A stretch of 64,000 nucleotides of DNA from Luteimonas_C sp035250245 (lineage in GTDB: Bacteria; Pseudomonadota; Gammaproteobacteria; Xanthomonadales; Xanthomonadaceae). The translations under genes and the position numbers were made by a program. The notes beneath the pieces were generated by a model. It saw only the letters and a list, made by a program, of their open reading frames with translations. It was not told the DNA's origin and did no database searches. How positions within the stretch are numbered: position 1 is the stretch's first letter; each line of letters begins with the position of its first letter. The stretch covers positions 37,494 through 101,493 of the forward strand of contig DATFFH010000045.1 of the NCBI GenBank assembly GCA_035250245.1. Direction: 5' to 3'. This document shows positions 8,859-15,968 of the stretch, one piece after another.

Positions 8859-10409
8859 TTACAGCGGCCCGCGCTGCCAGGGCCCGGTAATCGCCACCGT
8901 GATGCCCGGCGTCTGGATGTTGACGAACAGGGTGCGGCCGAACGGATCCCAGCAGGCGCCGCAGAATTCGCTTTCGCGGTAGTCGCCCTCGGGAATGCTC
9001 TTGTCGGCGCCGGCGATCTGAGAGTCGGTCAGCTGCACGTTGTTCTTGCACAGCCAGAACGATTCGCCCTGCCGGGTCAGGCCGACCAGGCGCGTGCCCG
9101 GGCCGTATTCGTCGGGGCTGCCGGCCGGCGCCGCGTCCGGGTCTTCGCACAGCACCACGCCGCCGCGCGGACTGACCGTGAGATTGTCCGGATTGTGCGC
9201 GGCCAACTGCTGTCCGCTGACGAACAACGCGCGCAGGCGCTGGCTGTGCAGGTCCAGCACCCACACCGCGCCGTAGCCGCGGCCCTTGCGGCCGTCGGCG
9301 CCGACGCCGCAGCTGGTGTCGACGATGAACAGCTTGCCGTAGCTGTACCAGATGCCTTCGCCGCGGCTCATGCGCAGGCCGCCTTCGGCCCAGCCTTGCG
9401 CGAACGGGCCGCTCAGCGTTTCGCCGGTGCCGATGTCGGGGAAACCACCGGGCGCGGGCAGGTTGTCCAGATCCGGATCCGGGATGTCGATCCATTCCAG
9501 TTTGTATTCGGCGCCGATCGAAGCGGTGGTCAGATCGACGTTGGCCTGGCCGCGTACGCGCGCCATCTGCAGCCGGCCGCCGTTCTGCAGTGAACCGTAG
9601 CGGCCGCGGCTGTCGTTAGGGATGAACCGGTAGAAACCGGATTTGTTGCGGTCGTCTTCGGTCAGATAGACGATGCCGGTGCGCGGATCGATGGCCACGG
9701 CTTCGTGGCTGAAGCGTCCCAGCGAAACCAGCGGCTGGCCGTTGGTGCGCTCTGCGTCCGGGTGCACTTCGAAGACGTAACCGTGCTTGCGGCCGGCGCT
9801 CGACACCGCATTGGTCTTGATCTCTTCGCAGGTAAGCCAGGTGCCCCACGGGGTCGGGCCGCCGGCGCAGTTCACCAGCGTGCCGCCCAGGCTGGGTTCC
9901 AGGCTCTGCCAACCGCGCGCGCCGTAACCGAGCGTGGTGGTGCCGCCGCCGGCGCGCGCGCCGCCGCCGATGTCGCCGCTGTCGTACATGCCCGGCGCTT
10001 GGATCGGCGAAGCCGCGCCGCGTTCGTGGTTACGGATCAGCACCAGTTCGGTGCCGTGATGACGATCGTCCTTGCGGCCACCGTGGCGGGCGCGGCGGAA
10101 ACCGACCACCGCCATGCCGTCGTGGCGGTCGGGGCAGAGTTGGCCGTCTTGCATCGCATCGCCGGTCCAACCGAACGAGCGATAGCTGAAGCCGCGCGGC
10201 AATTGCAGCAGCGGCAGGCCGGTGGTGCGGTCGGCGACGGGCGAAAGCGGGCCGTAAGGACTGGGGATGGGCGATGCCTGTGCGGCTCCTTGGGTGGCGG
10301 CGAGCGCCTGGCGCGAATACAGCGCGCCCAGGCTGCCCATCGCGCCCATGGCCATGGCGGCGGCGCTACCTTTCAGTACCTGGCGGCGGGAGTGATCGAA
10401 CGGGGACAT
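8859..10409 (-). CDS. PhoX-family (DUF839) exported phosphatase-like protein
   Basis: 516 residues from the ATG at 10409, which has an AGGAG site 9 bases upstream; a longer frame to 10481 lacks one. The N-terminus is a Tat signal (SRRQVLKG at 7-14 then an Ala/Gly/Met-rich stretch), so the folded protein should be exported. The body matches the DUF839/PhoX beta-propeller: ELVLIRNHE, CAGGPTPWGTWLTCEE, GRFSHEAVAIDP, YLTEDDRNKSGFYRF and a late EDPDAAP. PhoX enzymes are calcium/iron phosphatases releasing phosphate from organic esters. Activity here is inferred. It interrupts the rsfS-rlmH pair on the opposite strand. Confidence 0.88.
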   Translation of the reverse strand: MSPFDHSRRQVLKGSAAAMAMGAMGSLGALYSRQALAATQGAAQASPIPSPYGPLSPVADRTTGLPLLQLPRGFSYRSFGWTGDAMQDGQLCPDRHDGMAVVGFRRARHGGRKDDRHHGTELVLIRNHERGAASPIQAPGMYDSGDIGGGARAGGGTTTLGYGARGWQSLEPSLGGTLVNCAGGPTPWGTWLTCEEIKTNAVSSAGRKHGYVFEVHPDAERTNGQPLVSLGRFSHEAVAIDPRTGIVYLTEDDRNKSGFYRFIPNDSRGRYGSLQNGGRLQMARVRGQANVDLTTASIGAEYKLEWIDIPDPDLDNLPAPGGFPDIGTGETLSGPFAQGWAEGGLRMSRGEGIWYSYGKLFIVDTSCGVGADGRKGRGYGAVWVLDLHSQRLRALFVSGQQLAAHNPDNLTVSPRGGVVLCEDPDAAPAGSPDEYGPGTRLVGLTRQGESFWLCKNNVQLTDSQIAGADKSIPEGDYRESEFCGACWDPFGRTLFVNIQTPGITVAITGPWQRGPL

Positions 10410-10530
10410 TGGCGACTCCTGCGGGGGCTGGGTGTGGGGGAGCCTGGACCTTAGGCAATCGCGGTAACCGCGAGATGACATTCCGGTTGCGATCGGTTTG
10501 TCGATGCGATCGTCGTCATGCAGGCATGGC

Positions 10531-10641
10531 GTAAGTCCCCCTCCGGTCCCCCTTTTTCAAAGGGGAGTTCCTGGCATCGATAAGATTGCAGCGATCCGCT
10601 GTTCTCCCTCCTTTGAAAAAGGAGGGTCGGGGAGGATTTAC
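10531..10641. repeat. Inverted-repeat element, family D
   Basis: Left arm 10531-10567 and right arm 10604-10641, less perfect than the copy at 7.5 kb. It lies in the 365-base gap between the divergent PhoX-like gene and rlmH. The rest of that gap holds a half element of family G and no reading frame I can support. Confidence 0.75.
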
Positions 10642-10736
10642 GCCAGCCGACAAGAGATAGCTGAGGCGGGTTGTGCGGAGAGGTCGCAGGGTCACGCTCG
10701 GAAATGCACTACTGTTCATGCACGCCTGCGGCATTT

Positions 10737-10765
10737 CCCGGGTGCGCTGCGCTTACCCGGGCTAC
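10737..10765. repeat. Single-arm element, family G (CCCGGGTGCGC type)
   Basis: One hairpin of the family whose complete pair is at 55844-55932. It ends 9 bases before the rlmH start codon, so the ribosome-binding region of rlmH abuts or uses repeat sequence. Confidence 0.7.
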
Positions 10766-10774
10766 GATGCCGCC

Positions 10775-11245
10775 ATGAAAGCGAAATTGATCGCAGTGGG
10801 CGAACGCGCGCCGGCTTGGGTGGCGCAGGGATTCGCCGAATACCAGAAGCGGCTATCGCATTGGATGCCGTTCGAATTGGTCGAGGTTGAGCCGGGCCTG
10901 CGCGGCAAAGGCCGCGATGCGGCGCGCGCGATGCAGGAGGAGGGCGGACGTGTCCTGGCCGCGCTGCCGAAAAACGCCTACGTCGTGGCGTTGGACGGCC
11001 GCGGCAAGCCGTATTCGTCCGAACAGCTCGCCCAGCGGCTGGAGCATTGGCGCGGCTCGGGCCGCGATCCGGCCTTCCTGATCGGCGGGCCTGAAGGCCA
11101 CGCGGCCGACGTGCTGGCGCGCGCGGACGAGACCTGGTCGCTGGGACCGCTGACCCTGCCGCATATGCTGGTCAGGCTGGTGGCCGCCGAGCAGTTGTAT
11201 CGCGCTGCGGCATTGCTGGCCAACCATCCTTACCATCGCGCCTAG
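10775..11245 (+). CDS. rlmH: 23S rRNA pseudouridine-1915 N3-methyltransferase RlmH
   Basis: SPOUT methyltransferase acting on helix 69 of 23S rRNA in assembled 70S ribosomes. 156 residues, like the E. coli protein (155). The ATG at 10775 is chosen because it begins the conserved MKAKLIAVGERAPAWV; the longer frame from 10673 runs through repeat sequence. SPOUT features are VVALDGRGKPYSSEQLA, FLIGGPEGH and the C-terminal TLPHMLVRLVAAEQLYRA. The usual partner rsfS is upstream beyond the inserted phosphatase gene. Confidence 0.96.
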   Translation: MKAKLIAVGERAPAWVAQGFAEYQKRLSHWMPFELVEVEPGLRGKGRDAARAMQEEGGRVLAALPKNAYVVALDGRGKPYSSEQLAQRLEHWRGSGRDPAFLIGGPEGHAADVLARADETWSLGPLTLPHMLVRLVAAEQLYRAAALLANHPYHRA

Positions 11246-11251
11246 CGTTTC

Positions 11252-11430
11252 GCTTTGTAGAGCGGAGCTTGCTCCGCTGCTTTTTGCTTTGCTGCTGCTC
11301 TTGTAGGAGCGGCTTCAGCCGCGAGCTTTTCATCAAGATCGCAGCGGTGGGCGGGAAGAGCTCGCGGCTGAAGCCGCTCCTACAAAAAGAAAAAAGCCAA
11401 AGCAGCGGAGCAAGCTCCGCTCTACAAAGC
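11252..11430. repeat. Family F inverted repeat interrupted by a nested family A element
   Basis: Outer arms 11252-11281 and 11401-11430 are a perfect 30-base reverse-complement pair (family F). Between them lies a complete family A element with perfect 27-base arms at 11301-11327 and 11359-11385. The nesting fills the whole gap between the convergent ends of rlmH and the TonB gene. Confidence 0.9.
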
Positions 11431-11477
11431 AAAAAGCAAAAGAGCGGGCGAACCTCCTGTTCGCCCGCTGCGCCGCT

Positions 11478-12152
11478 TCAATTCAACTTGAAGTCGATCG
11501 GCACCATGCCGATGGCCTGGATCGCCTGGCCGTCCTTCATCGCCGGATGGAAACGCCAATGCTTCAGCACGTGCGCGCGCGCGGCGGCGTCCAGATCTCG
11601 GTGGCCGCTGCTTTGCGCGATTTCCACCGAGACCGGGCGGCCTTCGACGTCGACGGTGATCTGCAGCATCACCACGCCTTCGCGATGCTGGGTTTGCGCC
11701 GCACGCGGATAGGGCGGCGGCGGGGCGTTGAGGTATTGCAAACGCACCGCGGCCGGGGCGGGAGGATCGATGCTGACCGGCCCGACCGGGTCGGCCTCGA
11801 CCACGTCGGGGGCATAGGTGTCGGTGGCGCGGTCGGTGATGATCGGAATCTCCGGCACGACCGTACGTTCGGGCTTGGTCGTCGTAGTGGTCTTCGGAGG
11901 TTGCTCGACCGGTACGGTTTCCGGCGGTTTCGGCGGCGGTTCCACTTTTTCCCGGATGTCCGGCGGCGTGCGTAAACGTTCGTCCACTTCGGTCGGCGCC
12001 GGCATCGTCACCGGCGCGATCAGGACCAGCAGCACGGCCGCATGCAGCGCCAGCGCCGCGGCGGTGACCAGGATGCGGATCGGATTGAGCGTGTTGGCGC
12101 CGTCGTCGACGGCGAACGAGAAACGGAAGCCGCGGTGCTGCGTAAGGACCAT
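11478..12152 (-). CDS. TonB-family energy-transducing protein
   Basis: 224 residues. The start is the ATG at 12152, which has a perfect AGGAGGT 7 bases upstream; the longer frame to 12305 lacks this. One membrane anchor at about 24-48 is followed by a Pro/Lys/Glu-rich periplasmic stretch (PPPKPPETVPVEQPPK, then Thr-rich) and a TonB C-terminal domain from about residue 150 (YPRAAQTQHREGVVMLQI, HRDLDAAARAHVLKHWRF). TonB carries proton-motive energy from ExbB/ExbD to outer-membrane receptors. No exbB, exbD or receptor gene is nearby, so it is an orphan that must use a complex encoded elsewhere or serve another envelope role. Confidence 0.9.
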   Translation of the reverse strand: MVLTQHRGFRFSFAVDDGANTLNPIRILVTAAALALHAAVLLVLIAPVTMPAPTEVDERLRTPPDIREKVEPPPKPPETVPVEQPPKTTTTTKPERTVVPEIPIITDRATDTYAPDVVEADPVGPVSIDPPAPAAVRLQYLNAPPPPYPRAAQTQHREGVVMLQITVDVEGRPVSVEIAQSSGHRDLDAAARAHVLKHWRFHPAMKDGQAIQAIGMVPIDFKLN

Positions 12153-12345
12153 GACCCACCTCCTGAGGTTGTAGCGCCTAACCTCGAACGCACCGGAAGC
12201 GGAAGCGGGGTTGAACAGCCAACCGTCCCCGAACCGGTGCGCCGCTCTTGCGCATCCAAATTGCGCCGGTGCGGTGTGCAGGTCAAGTGAGGACAACGAT
12301 GCCAAAAAAATCTAATCGATCCAGCGCGTTCGTTGCAAAAGAAAC

Positions 12346-12424
12346 TGTAGGAGCGGCTTTAGCCGCGAGCTCTTCGCCGCAAGTCGCGGCGTGATCGAAG
12401 CTCGCGGCTAAAGCCGCTCCTACA
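12346..12424. repeat. Inverted-repeat element, family A
   Basis: Perfect 26-base arms 12346-12371 and 12399-12424, variant with GGCTTTAGCC core. It lies upstream of the TonB gene and just downstream of the 59-residue gene at 12435-12614. Confidence 0.88.
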
Positions 12425-12434
12425 ACGGCGAAAC

Positions 12435-12614
12435 TCAGCGGCCGTCTTCTTCCGGATCCCGCTGCAGATCGCTTTCGTCCGGCTGCGCCGGCCGCGGCGG
12501 CGGTTTGGGCTTGTGCGCATCCTCGCGGTCGCGAGGATGCGGTTCCGCATAGCCCGGGTTGCGCCCGGGCTTGGGATCGGGCGCCGGCGGCGCGGTTTTG
12601 TCCTTGCCGGCCAT
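12435..12614 (-). CDS. Small proline-rich charged protein, unknown
   Basis: 59 residues from the ATG at 12614, whose first base is the last base of the SIMPL gene stop (TGATG), so it should be translated by reinitiation. The sequence is rich in Pro, Asp, Glu, Lys and Arg (for example KPKPPPRPAQPDESDLQRDP), has no membrane segment or signal peptide and looks disordered. I recognise no family. The coupling to the exact stop of the upstream gene is the main reason to call it real. Confidence 0.55.
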   Translation of the reverse strand: MAGKDKTAPPAPDPKPGRNPGYAEPHPRDREDAHKPKPPPRPAQPDESDLQRDPEEDGR

Positions 12615-13366
12615 CACTTGCCCAGTTCGTACACCACATCCAGGGTGATCGACAGCGCGGTTTCGCCCGGCGACACCGAGGTATCGGCCGCATAGCCGCC
12701 CTTTTCGGCGCGCGCCATCGCCATCATCGGCATCGGCCGCGGGAAGCCGCCGCCGGCGTTCTCGCTGATGCTGACCACCCGGCGCACCTTCAGGCCCATG
12801 GTCTTGGCGTACATGTCGGCGCGGGCCTGGGCTTTCTCCAGCGCGGCGCGGCGGGCTTCGTCGTAGGCCTCGTCCGGCTTGTCGACTTCGAAGCTGGGGC
12901 CGTTGACCTGGTTGGCGCCTTGCGCGACCAGGGTGTCGAGCACCTTGCCCAGCTTGCCGATGTCGCGCACCTTCAGGCTGACCGTGTTGTTGGCCTGGTA
13001 GCCGACGATCTGCGGCGGCTGGTTTTCCGCGTACTTGTACTGCGGGTTGATGCTGATGCCGCTGGTCTGCACGTCGCGCTCGGCGATGCCCGCGGCCTTG
13101 ATCGCGGCGACCACCTTGGCCATCTGTTCGGCGTTCTGGCGCATGGCCGCGTTGGCGTCGGCGGCCTGAGTCACCACGCCGGTAGAGAGGGTAGCCACGT
13201 CGGGAACGCGCTTGGATTCGGCCTGGGCCGAAACCGAAAGCAGGGTGCCGTCGGCGGGAATGGCATAGCCGCCCGGGGCGGCGGTCTGGGCGCAAGCGGA
13301 GGTCATCAGGAAGCTCGTGGCAAGGGCGGTGGCAAGCAGTAGCGGGCGCAGTCCGGTGAGGCGCAT
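12614..13366 (-). CDS. SIMPL-domain (DUF541) periplasmic protein
   Basis: 250 residues with a Sec signal peptide of about 25 residues (ending near TSACAQ; the cysteine lacks a good lipobox so lipidation is doubtful). AAGGAGA lies 7 bases before the ATG at 13366. The body is one SIMPL/DUF541 domain: LSVSAQAESKRVPDVATLSTGVVTQ at the start, ISINPQYKY, and ALEKAQARADMYAKTMGLKV near the end. Members form periplasmic oligomers whose role is poorly known, with links to oxidative stress and outer-membrane function. It is divergent from maf and overlaps a small downstream gene by one base. Confidence 0.88.
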   Translation of the reverse strand: MRLTGLRPLLLATALATSFLMTSACAQTAAPGGYAIPADGTLLSVSAQAESKRVPDVATLSTGVVTQAADANAAMRQNAEQMAKVVAAIKAAGIAERDVQTSGISINPQYKYAENQPPQIVGYQANNTVSLKVRDIGKLGKVLDTLVAQGANQVNGPSFEVDKPDEAYDEARRAALEKAQARADMYAKTMGLKVRRVVSISENAGGGFPRPMPMMAMARAEKGGYAADTSVSPGETALSITLDVVYELGK

Positions 13367-13477
13367 GTAAGTCTCCTTGGGATGTGTGACAGGGTCTTCG
13401 GATTGCGGTGAACGGCCCGTGAGCCGTTACGGGGTCGAACGGGGCGAGCGGGGAGGGTCGCGGGTTATCCTTTCTTA

Positions 13478-14074
13478 ATGTTGTATCTGGCCTCGAAATC
13501 CCCCCGCCGCGCCGAATTGCTCGCCCGATTGGGCCTGGATTTCGGGCTATTGGACATCGACGTACCCGAACACCGCGCGCCCGGCGAACCGGCCGAAGAG
13601 TACGTGCGCCGGGTGGCCCGGGAAAAGGCCGGCGCCGGCTTGCTGCAGGTGGTGAGCGTGGCCGGCGCGGCCGTGCTGGGCGGCGACACCGAAGTGGTGC
13701 TGGACGACGACGTTTTCGGCAAACCGCGCGACGAGGCCGATGCGGCCGCGATGCTGCGCCGCCTGTCCGGCCGCACCCATCGGGTGATTTCGGCGCTGTC
13801 CCTGGTGTCGGCCTCGCGCGAGGCGCAGGCCGTGTCGTTTTCCGAAGTGACCTTCGCGCCGCTAACCGACGCGGAACTGGCCGAATACCTGGCCAGCGGC
13901 GAATGGCGCGACCGGGCCGGCGCCTACGCCATCCAAGGCCGCGCGCATGCCTTCATTTCGCACCTGTCGGGTAGCTACTCCGGCGTGATGGGCTTGCCGT
14001 TGTTCGAGACCGCGCGGCTATTGAAGGAATTCGGGATCAAAGCAAAAACCTTGGACACGGATCGGATCGGATGA
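13478..14074 (+). CDS. maf: Maf-family nucleotide pyrophosphatase
   Basis: Hydrolyses non-canonical or dTTP/UTP-type nucleoside triphosphates to monophosphates. 198 residues. Family motifs: SKSPRR at 7-12, GDTEVVLD, GKPRDEADA, the WRDRAGAYAIQGRA block and GSYSGVMGLPLFET. The GAYAIQGRA form is typical of the YhdE-like dTTP/UTPase branch. The last residues (KTLDTDRIG) and the stop are encoded inside a palindromic repeat (14055-14131), so the C-terminal tail is probably repeat-derived. rng follows, as in many gammaproteobacteria. Confidence 0.94.
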   Translation: MLYLASKSPRRAELLARLGLDFGLLDIDVPEHRAPGEPAEEYVRRVAREKAGAGLLQVVSVAGAAVLGGDTEVVLDDDVFGKPRDEADAAAMLRRLSGRTHRVISALSLVSASREAQAVSFSEVTFAPLTDAELAEYLASGEWRDRAGAYAIQGRAHAFISHLSGSYSGVMGLPLFETARLLKEFGIKAKTLDTDRIG

Positions 14075-14131
14075 ACGCGGATAAAAACACTTTTATTTTT
14101 TTATCCGCTTTTTTCGGACTTGATCCGTGTC
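14055..14131. repeat. Inverted repeat over the maf 3' end (family I)
   Basis: Outer arms GACACGGATC (from about 14055) and GATCCGTGTC (to about 14131) enclose a second pair, GCGGATAAAAA and TTTTTTATCCGC. The element begins inside maf, supplies its stop codon and ends 26 bases before the rng start. Confidence 0.7.
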
Positions 14132-14156
14132 GAAAAGTTTTCGAGGAGGGCGCGAA

Positions 14157-15743
14157 GTGACGGAAGAAATTCTGGTCAACGTCACCCCCCGGGAAACCCG
14201 CGTCGCCGTGGTCGAAAACGGCATGCTGCAGGAACTGCACATCGAACGCGGCTGGCGCCGCGGCGTGGTCGGCAATATCTACAAAGGCCGCGTGCAGCGG
14301 GTGATGCCGGGCATGCAGGCCGCCTTCATCGAGATCGGCCTGGACCGCGCCGCGTTCCTGCATGCCAACGACATCGTCCGTCCGGCGATGGAACAGGGCG
14401 AAAACGGCGACGACGCGCCGCTGCCGCCCACGCCGACCCGGCCGATCACCGAACTGGTGCGCGAAGGCCAGGATGTGATCGTGCAGGTGGTGAAGGATCC
14501 GATCGGCAGCAAGGGCGCGCGCCTGACCACCCAGCTCAGCATTCCCTCGCGCTATCTGGTGCTGCTGCCGCAGTCGCGCGTGGTCGGCGTCTCGGCGCGG
14601 ATCGAAGACGAAGCCGAGCGTGCGCGCTTGAAATCGCTGGTGTCGGAGCTGGCCGGCATCGCCCGTCCTGCCGACATCGTCGCCGCGGCTTTGGAGAACG
14701 CCGGCGCGGTCGCCGTCGACGAAGCTGCGCCGGAGCCGGCACGCGTTCCGGCCAAGCGCGGCGGCGAGCACGGCTACATCGTGCGTACCAATGCCGAGGG
14801 CCAGCCCGCCGAAGCCTTGGCCGAAGACGTCGCGTATCTGAGCCGCGCCTGGGCTTTGGTCGAGCAGCGCGCACGCGAAGCGCGGGTCGGCTCGCCCGTG
14901 TACGAGGACCTGAGCCTGCCGCTGCGCGCGGTGCGCGACCTGATGCGGCGCGATGTCGAAAAAGTGAAAGTCGATTCGCGCGAAACCTGCGAAAAGCTGC
15001 GCGATTTCGCCGCCCAATACATGCCGGGCCTGGCCGAGAAGATCGAACACTACGCCGGTGCGCGGCCGATCTTCGACCTGTACGGCGTCGAAGACGAAAT
15101 CCAGCACGCGCTGGAAAAAGAGGTGCCGCTGAAATCCGGCGGCTATCTGGTGATCGACCAGACCGAAGCGATGACCACCGTGGACGTGAACACCGGTTCG
15201 TTCCTGGGTCAACGCAACCTGGAGGAGACCGTTTACAGGACCAATCTGGAAGCGGCGCAGGCCGTGGCCAGGCAATTGCGGCTGCGCAACCTGGGCGGGA
15301 TCATCATCATCGACTTCATCGACATGACCGACGCCGAGCACCGCCGCCAGGTGCTGCGCACGCTCGAGAAATCGCTGGTGAAGGACCACGCCAAGACCAC
15401 GGTTTACGACTTCTCGCCGCTGGGCTTGGTGGAGATGACCCGCAAGCGCACCGTCGAAAGCCTGGAACGCCAGTTGTGCGAACCCTGCCACGAATGCGGC
15501 GGGCGCGGCATGCTGAAGACGGCCGAAACGGTGACCTACGAAATCTTCCGCGAGATCACCCGCGCCGTGCGCCAATTCGAAGCCGCGCGATTGCTGGTGA
15601 TCGCCTCGCCGAAAGTGGTCTCGCGGATCACCGACGAAGAATCGGCGGCGGTCGCGGAACTGGAGGAATTCCTGGGCAAGTCGATCCGCTTCCAGCCGGA
15701 CGAGCAATACTTGCAGGAGCAGTTCGATGTCGTGCTGCTTTGA
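14157..15743 (+). CDS. rng: Ribonuclease G
   Basis: Endoribonuclease of the RNase E/G family, maturing the 5' end of 16S rRNA and decaying some mRNAs. The start is the GTG at 14157 with GGAGG 8 bases upstream; an in-frame GTG at 14127 lies inside a repeat. 528 residues. The S1 domain is at the N-terminus (GNIYKGRVQRVMPGMQAAF), the catalytic block is FDLYGVEDEIQHAL with VDVNTGSF, IIIDFIDM carries the metal-binding aspartates, and CEPCHECGGRG is the zinc-link region. It lacks the long C-terminal scaffold of RNase E. Confidence 0.95.
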   Translation: MTEEILVNVTPRETRVAVVENGMLQELHIERGWRRGVVGNIYKGRVQRVMPGMQAAFIEIGLDRAAFLHANDIVRPAMEQGENGDDAPLPPTPTRPITELVREGQDVIVQVVKDPIGSKGARLTTQLSIPSRYLVLLPQSRVVGVSARIEDEAERARLKSLVSELAGIARPADIVAAALENAGAVAVDEAAPEPARVPAKRGGEHGYIVRTNAEGQPAEALAEDVAYLSRAWALVEQRAREARVGSPVYEDLSLPLRAVRDLMRRDVEKVKVDSRETCEKLRDFAAQYMPGLAEKIEHYAGARPIFDLYGVEDEIQHALEKEVPLKSGGYLVIDQTEAMTTVDVNTGSFLGQRNLEETVYRTNLEAAQAVARQLRLRNLGGIIIIDFIDMTDAEHRRQVLRTLEKSLVKDHAKTTVYDFSPLGLVEMTRKRTVESLERQLCEPCHECGGRGMLKTAETVTYEIFREITRAVRQFEAARLLVIASPKVVSRITDEESAAVAELEEFLGKSIRFQPDEQYLQEQFDVVLL

Positions 15744-15785
15744 CGCTTTGCTTGAGTCCGCTTTCCTCCGCGCAGCGGCAATGCT

Positions 15786-15955
15786 CCCTCTCCTCCGCGA
15801 AGCGGGGGAGAGGGCTGGGGTGAGGGGGGCTTTTGCTCTTGCTCCTTCTCCTATCCGTTCTCCCATAAGCGCATTCGCAATCTCTACGGCGAATTTGCAG
15901 GCCGCGGCTTTCCCCCTCACCCCAACCCTCTCCCCCGCAAGCGGGGGAGAGGGAG
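15786..15955. repeat. Inverted-repeat element, family E (CCCTCTCC...GGAGAGGG type)
   Basis: Left arm about 15786-15828 and right arm about 15911-15955, each a CCTCTCC-n-GGAGAGG hairpin followed or preceded by a GGGGTGAGGGG tail. It fills the rng-yhdP gap and ends 14 bases before the yhdP start. Confidence 0.8.
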
Positions 15956-15968
15956 CGGTTCGCGTTCG

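Noticed and set aside
10475..10480. TGTCAT half site upstream of the PhoX-like gene as a Pho box
   Set aside because: The second half site 11 bases on matches at only about half the positions, so a PhoB site is not supported.
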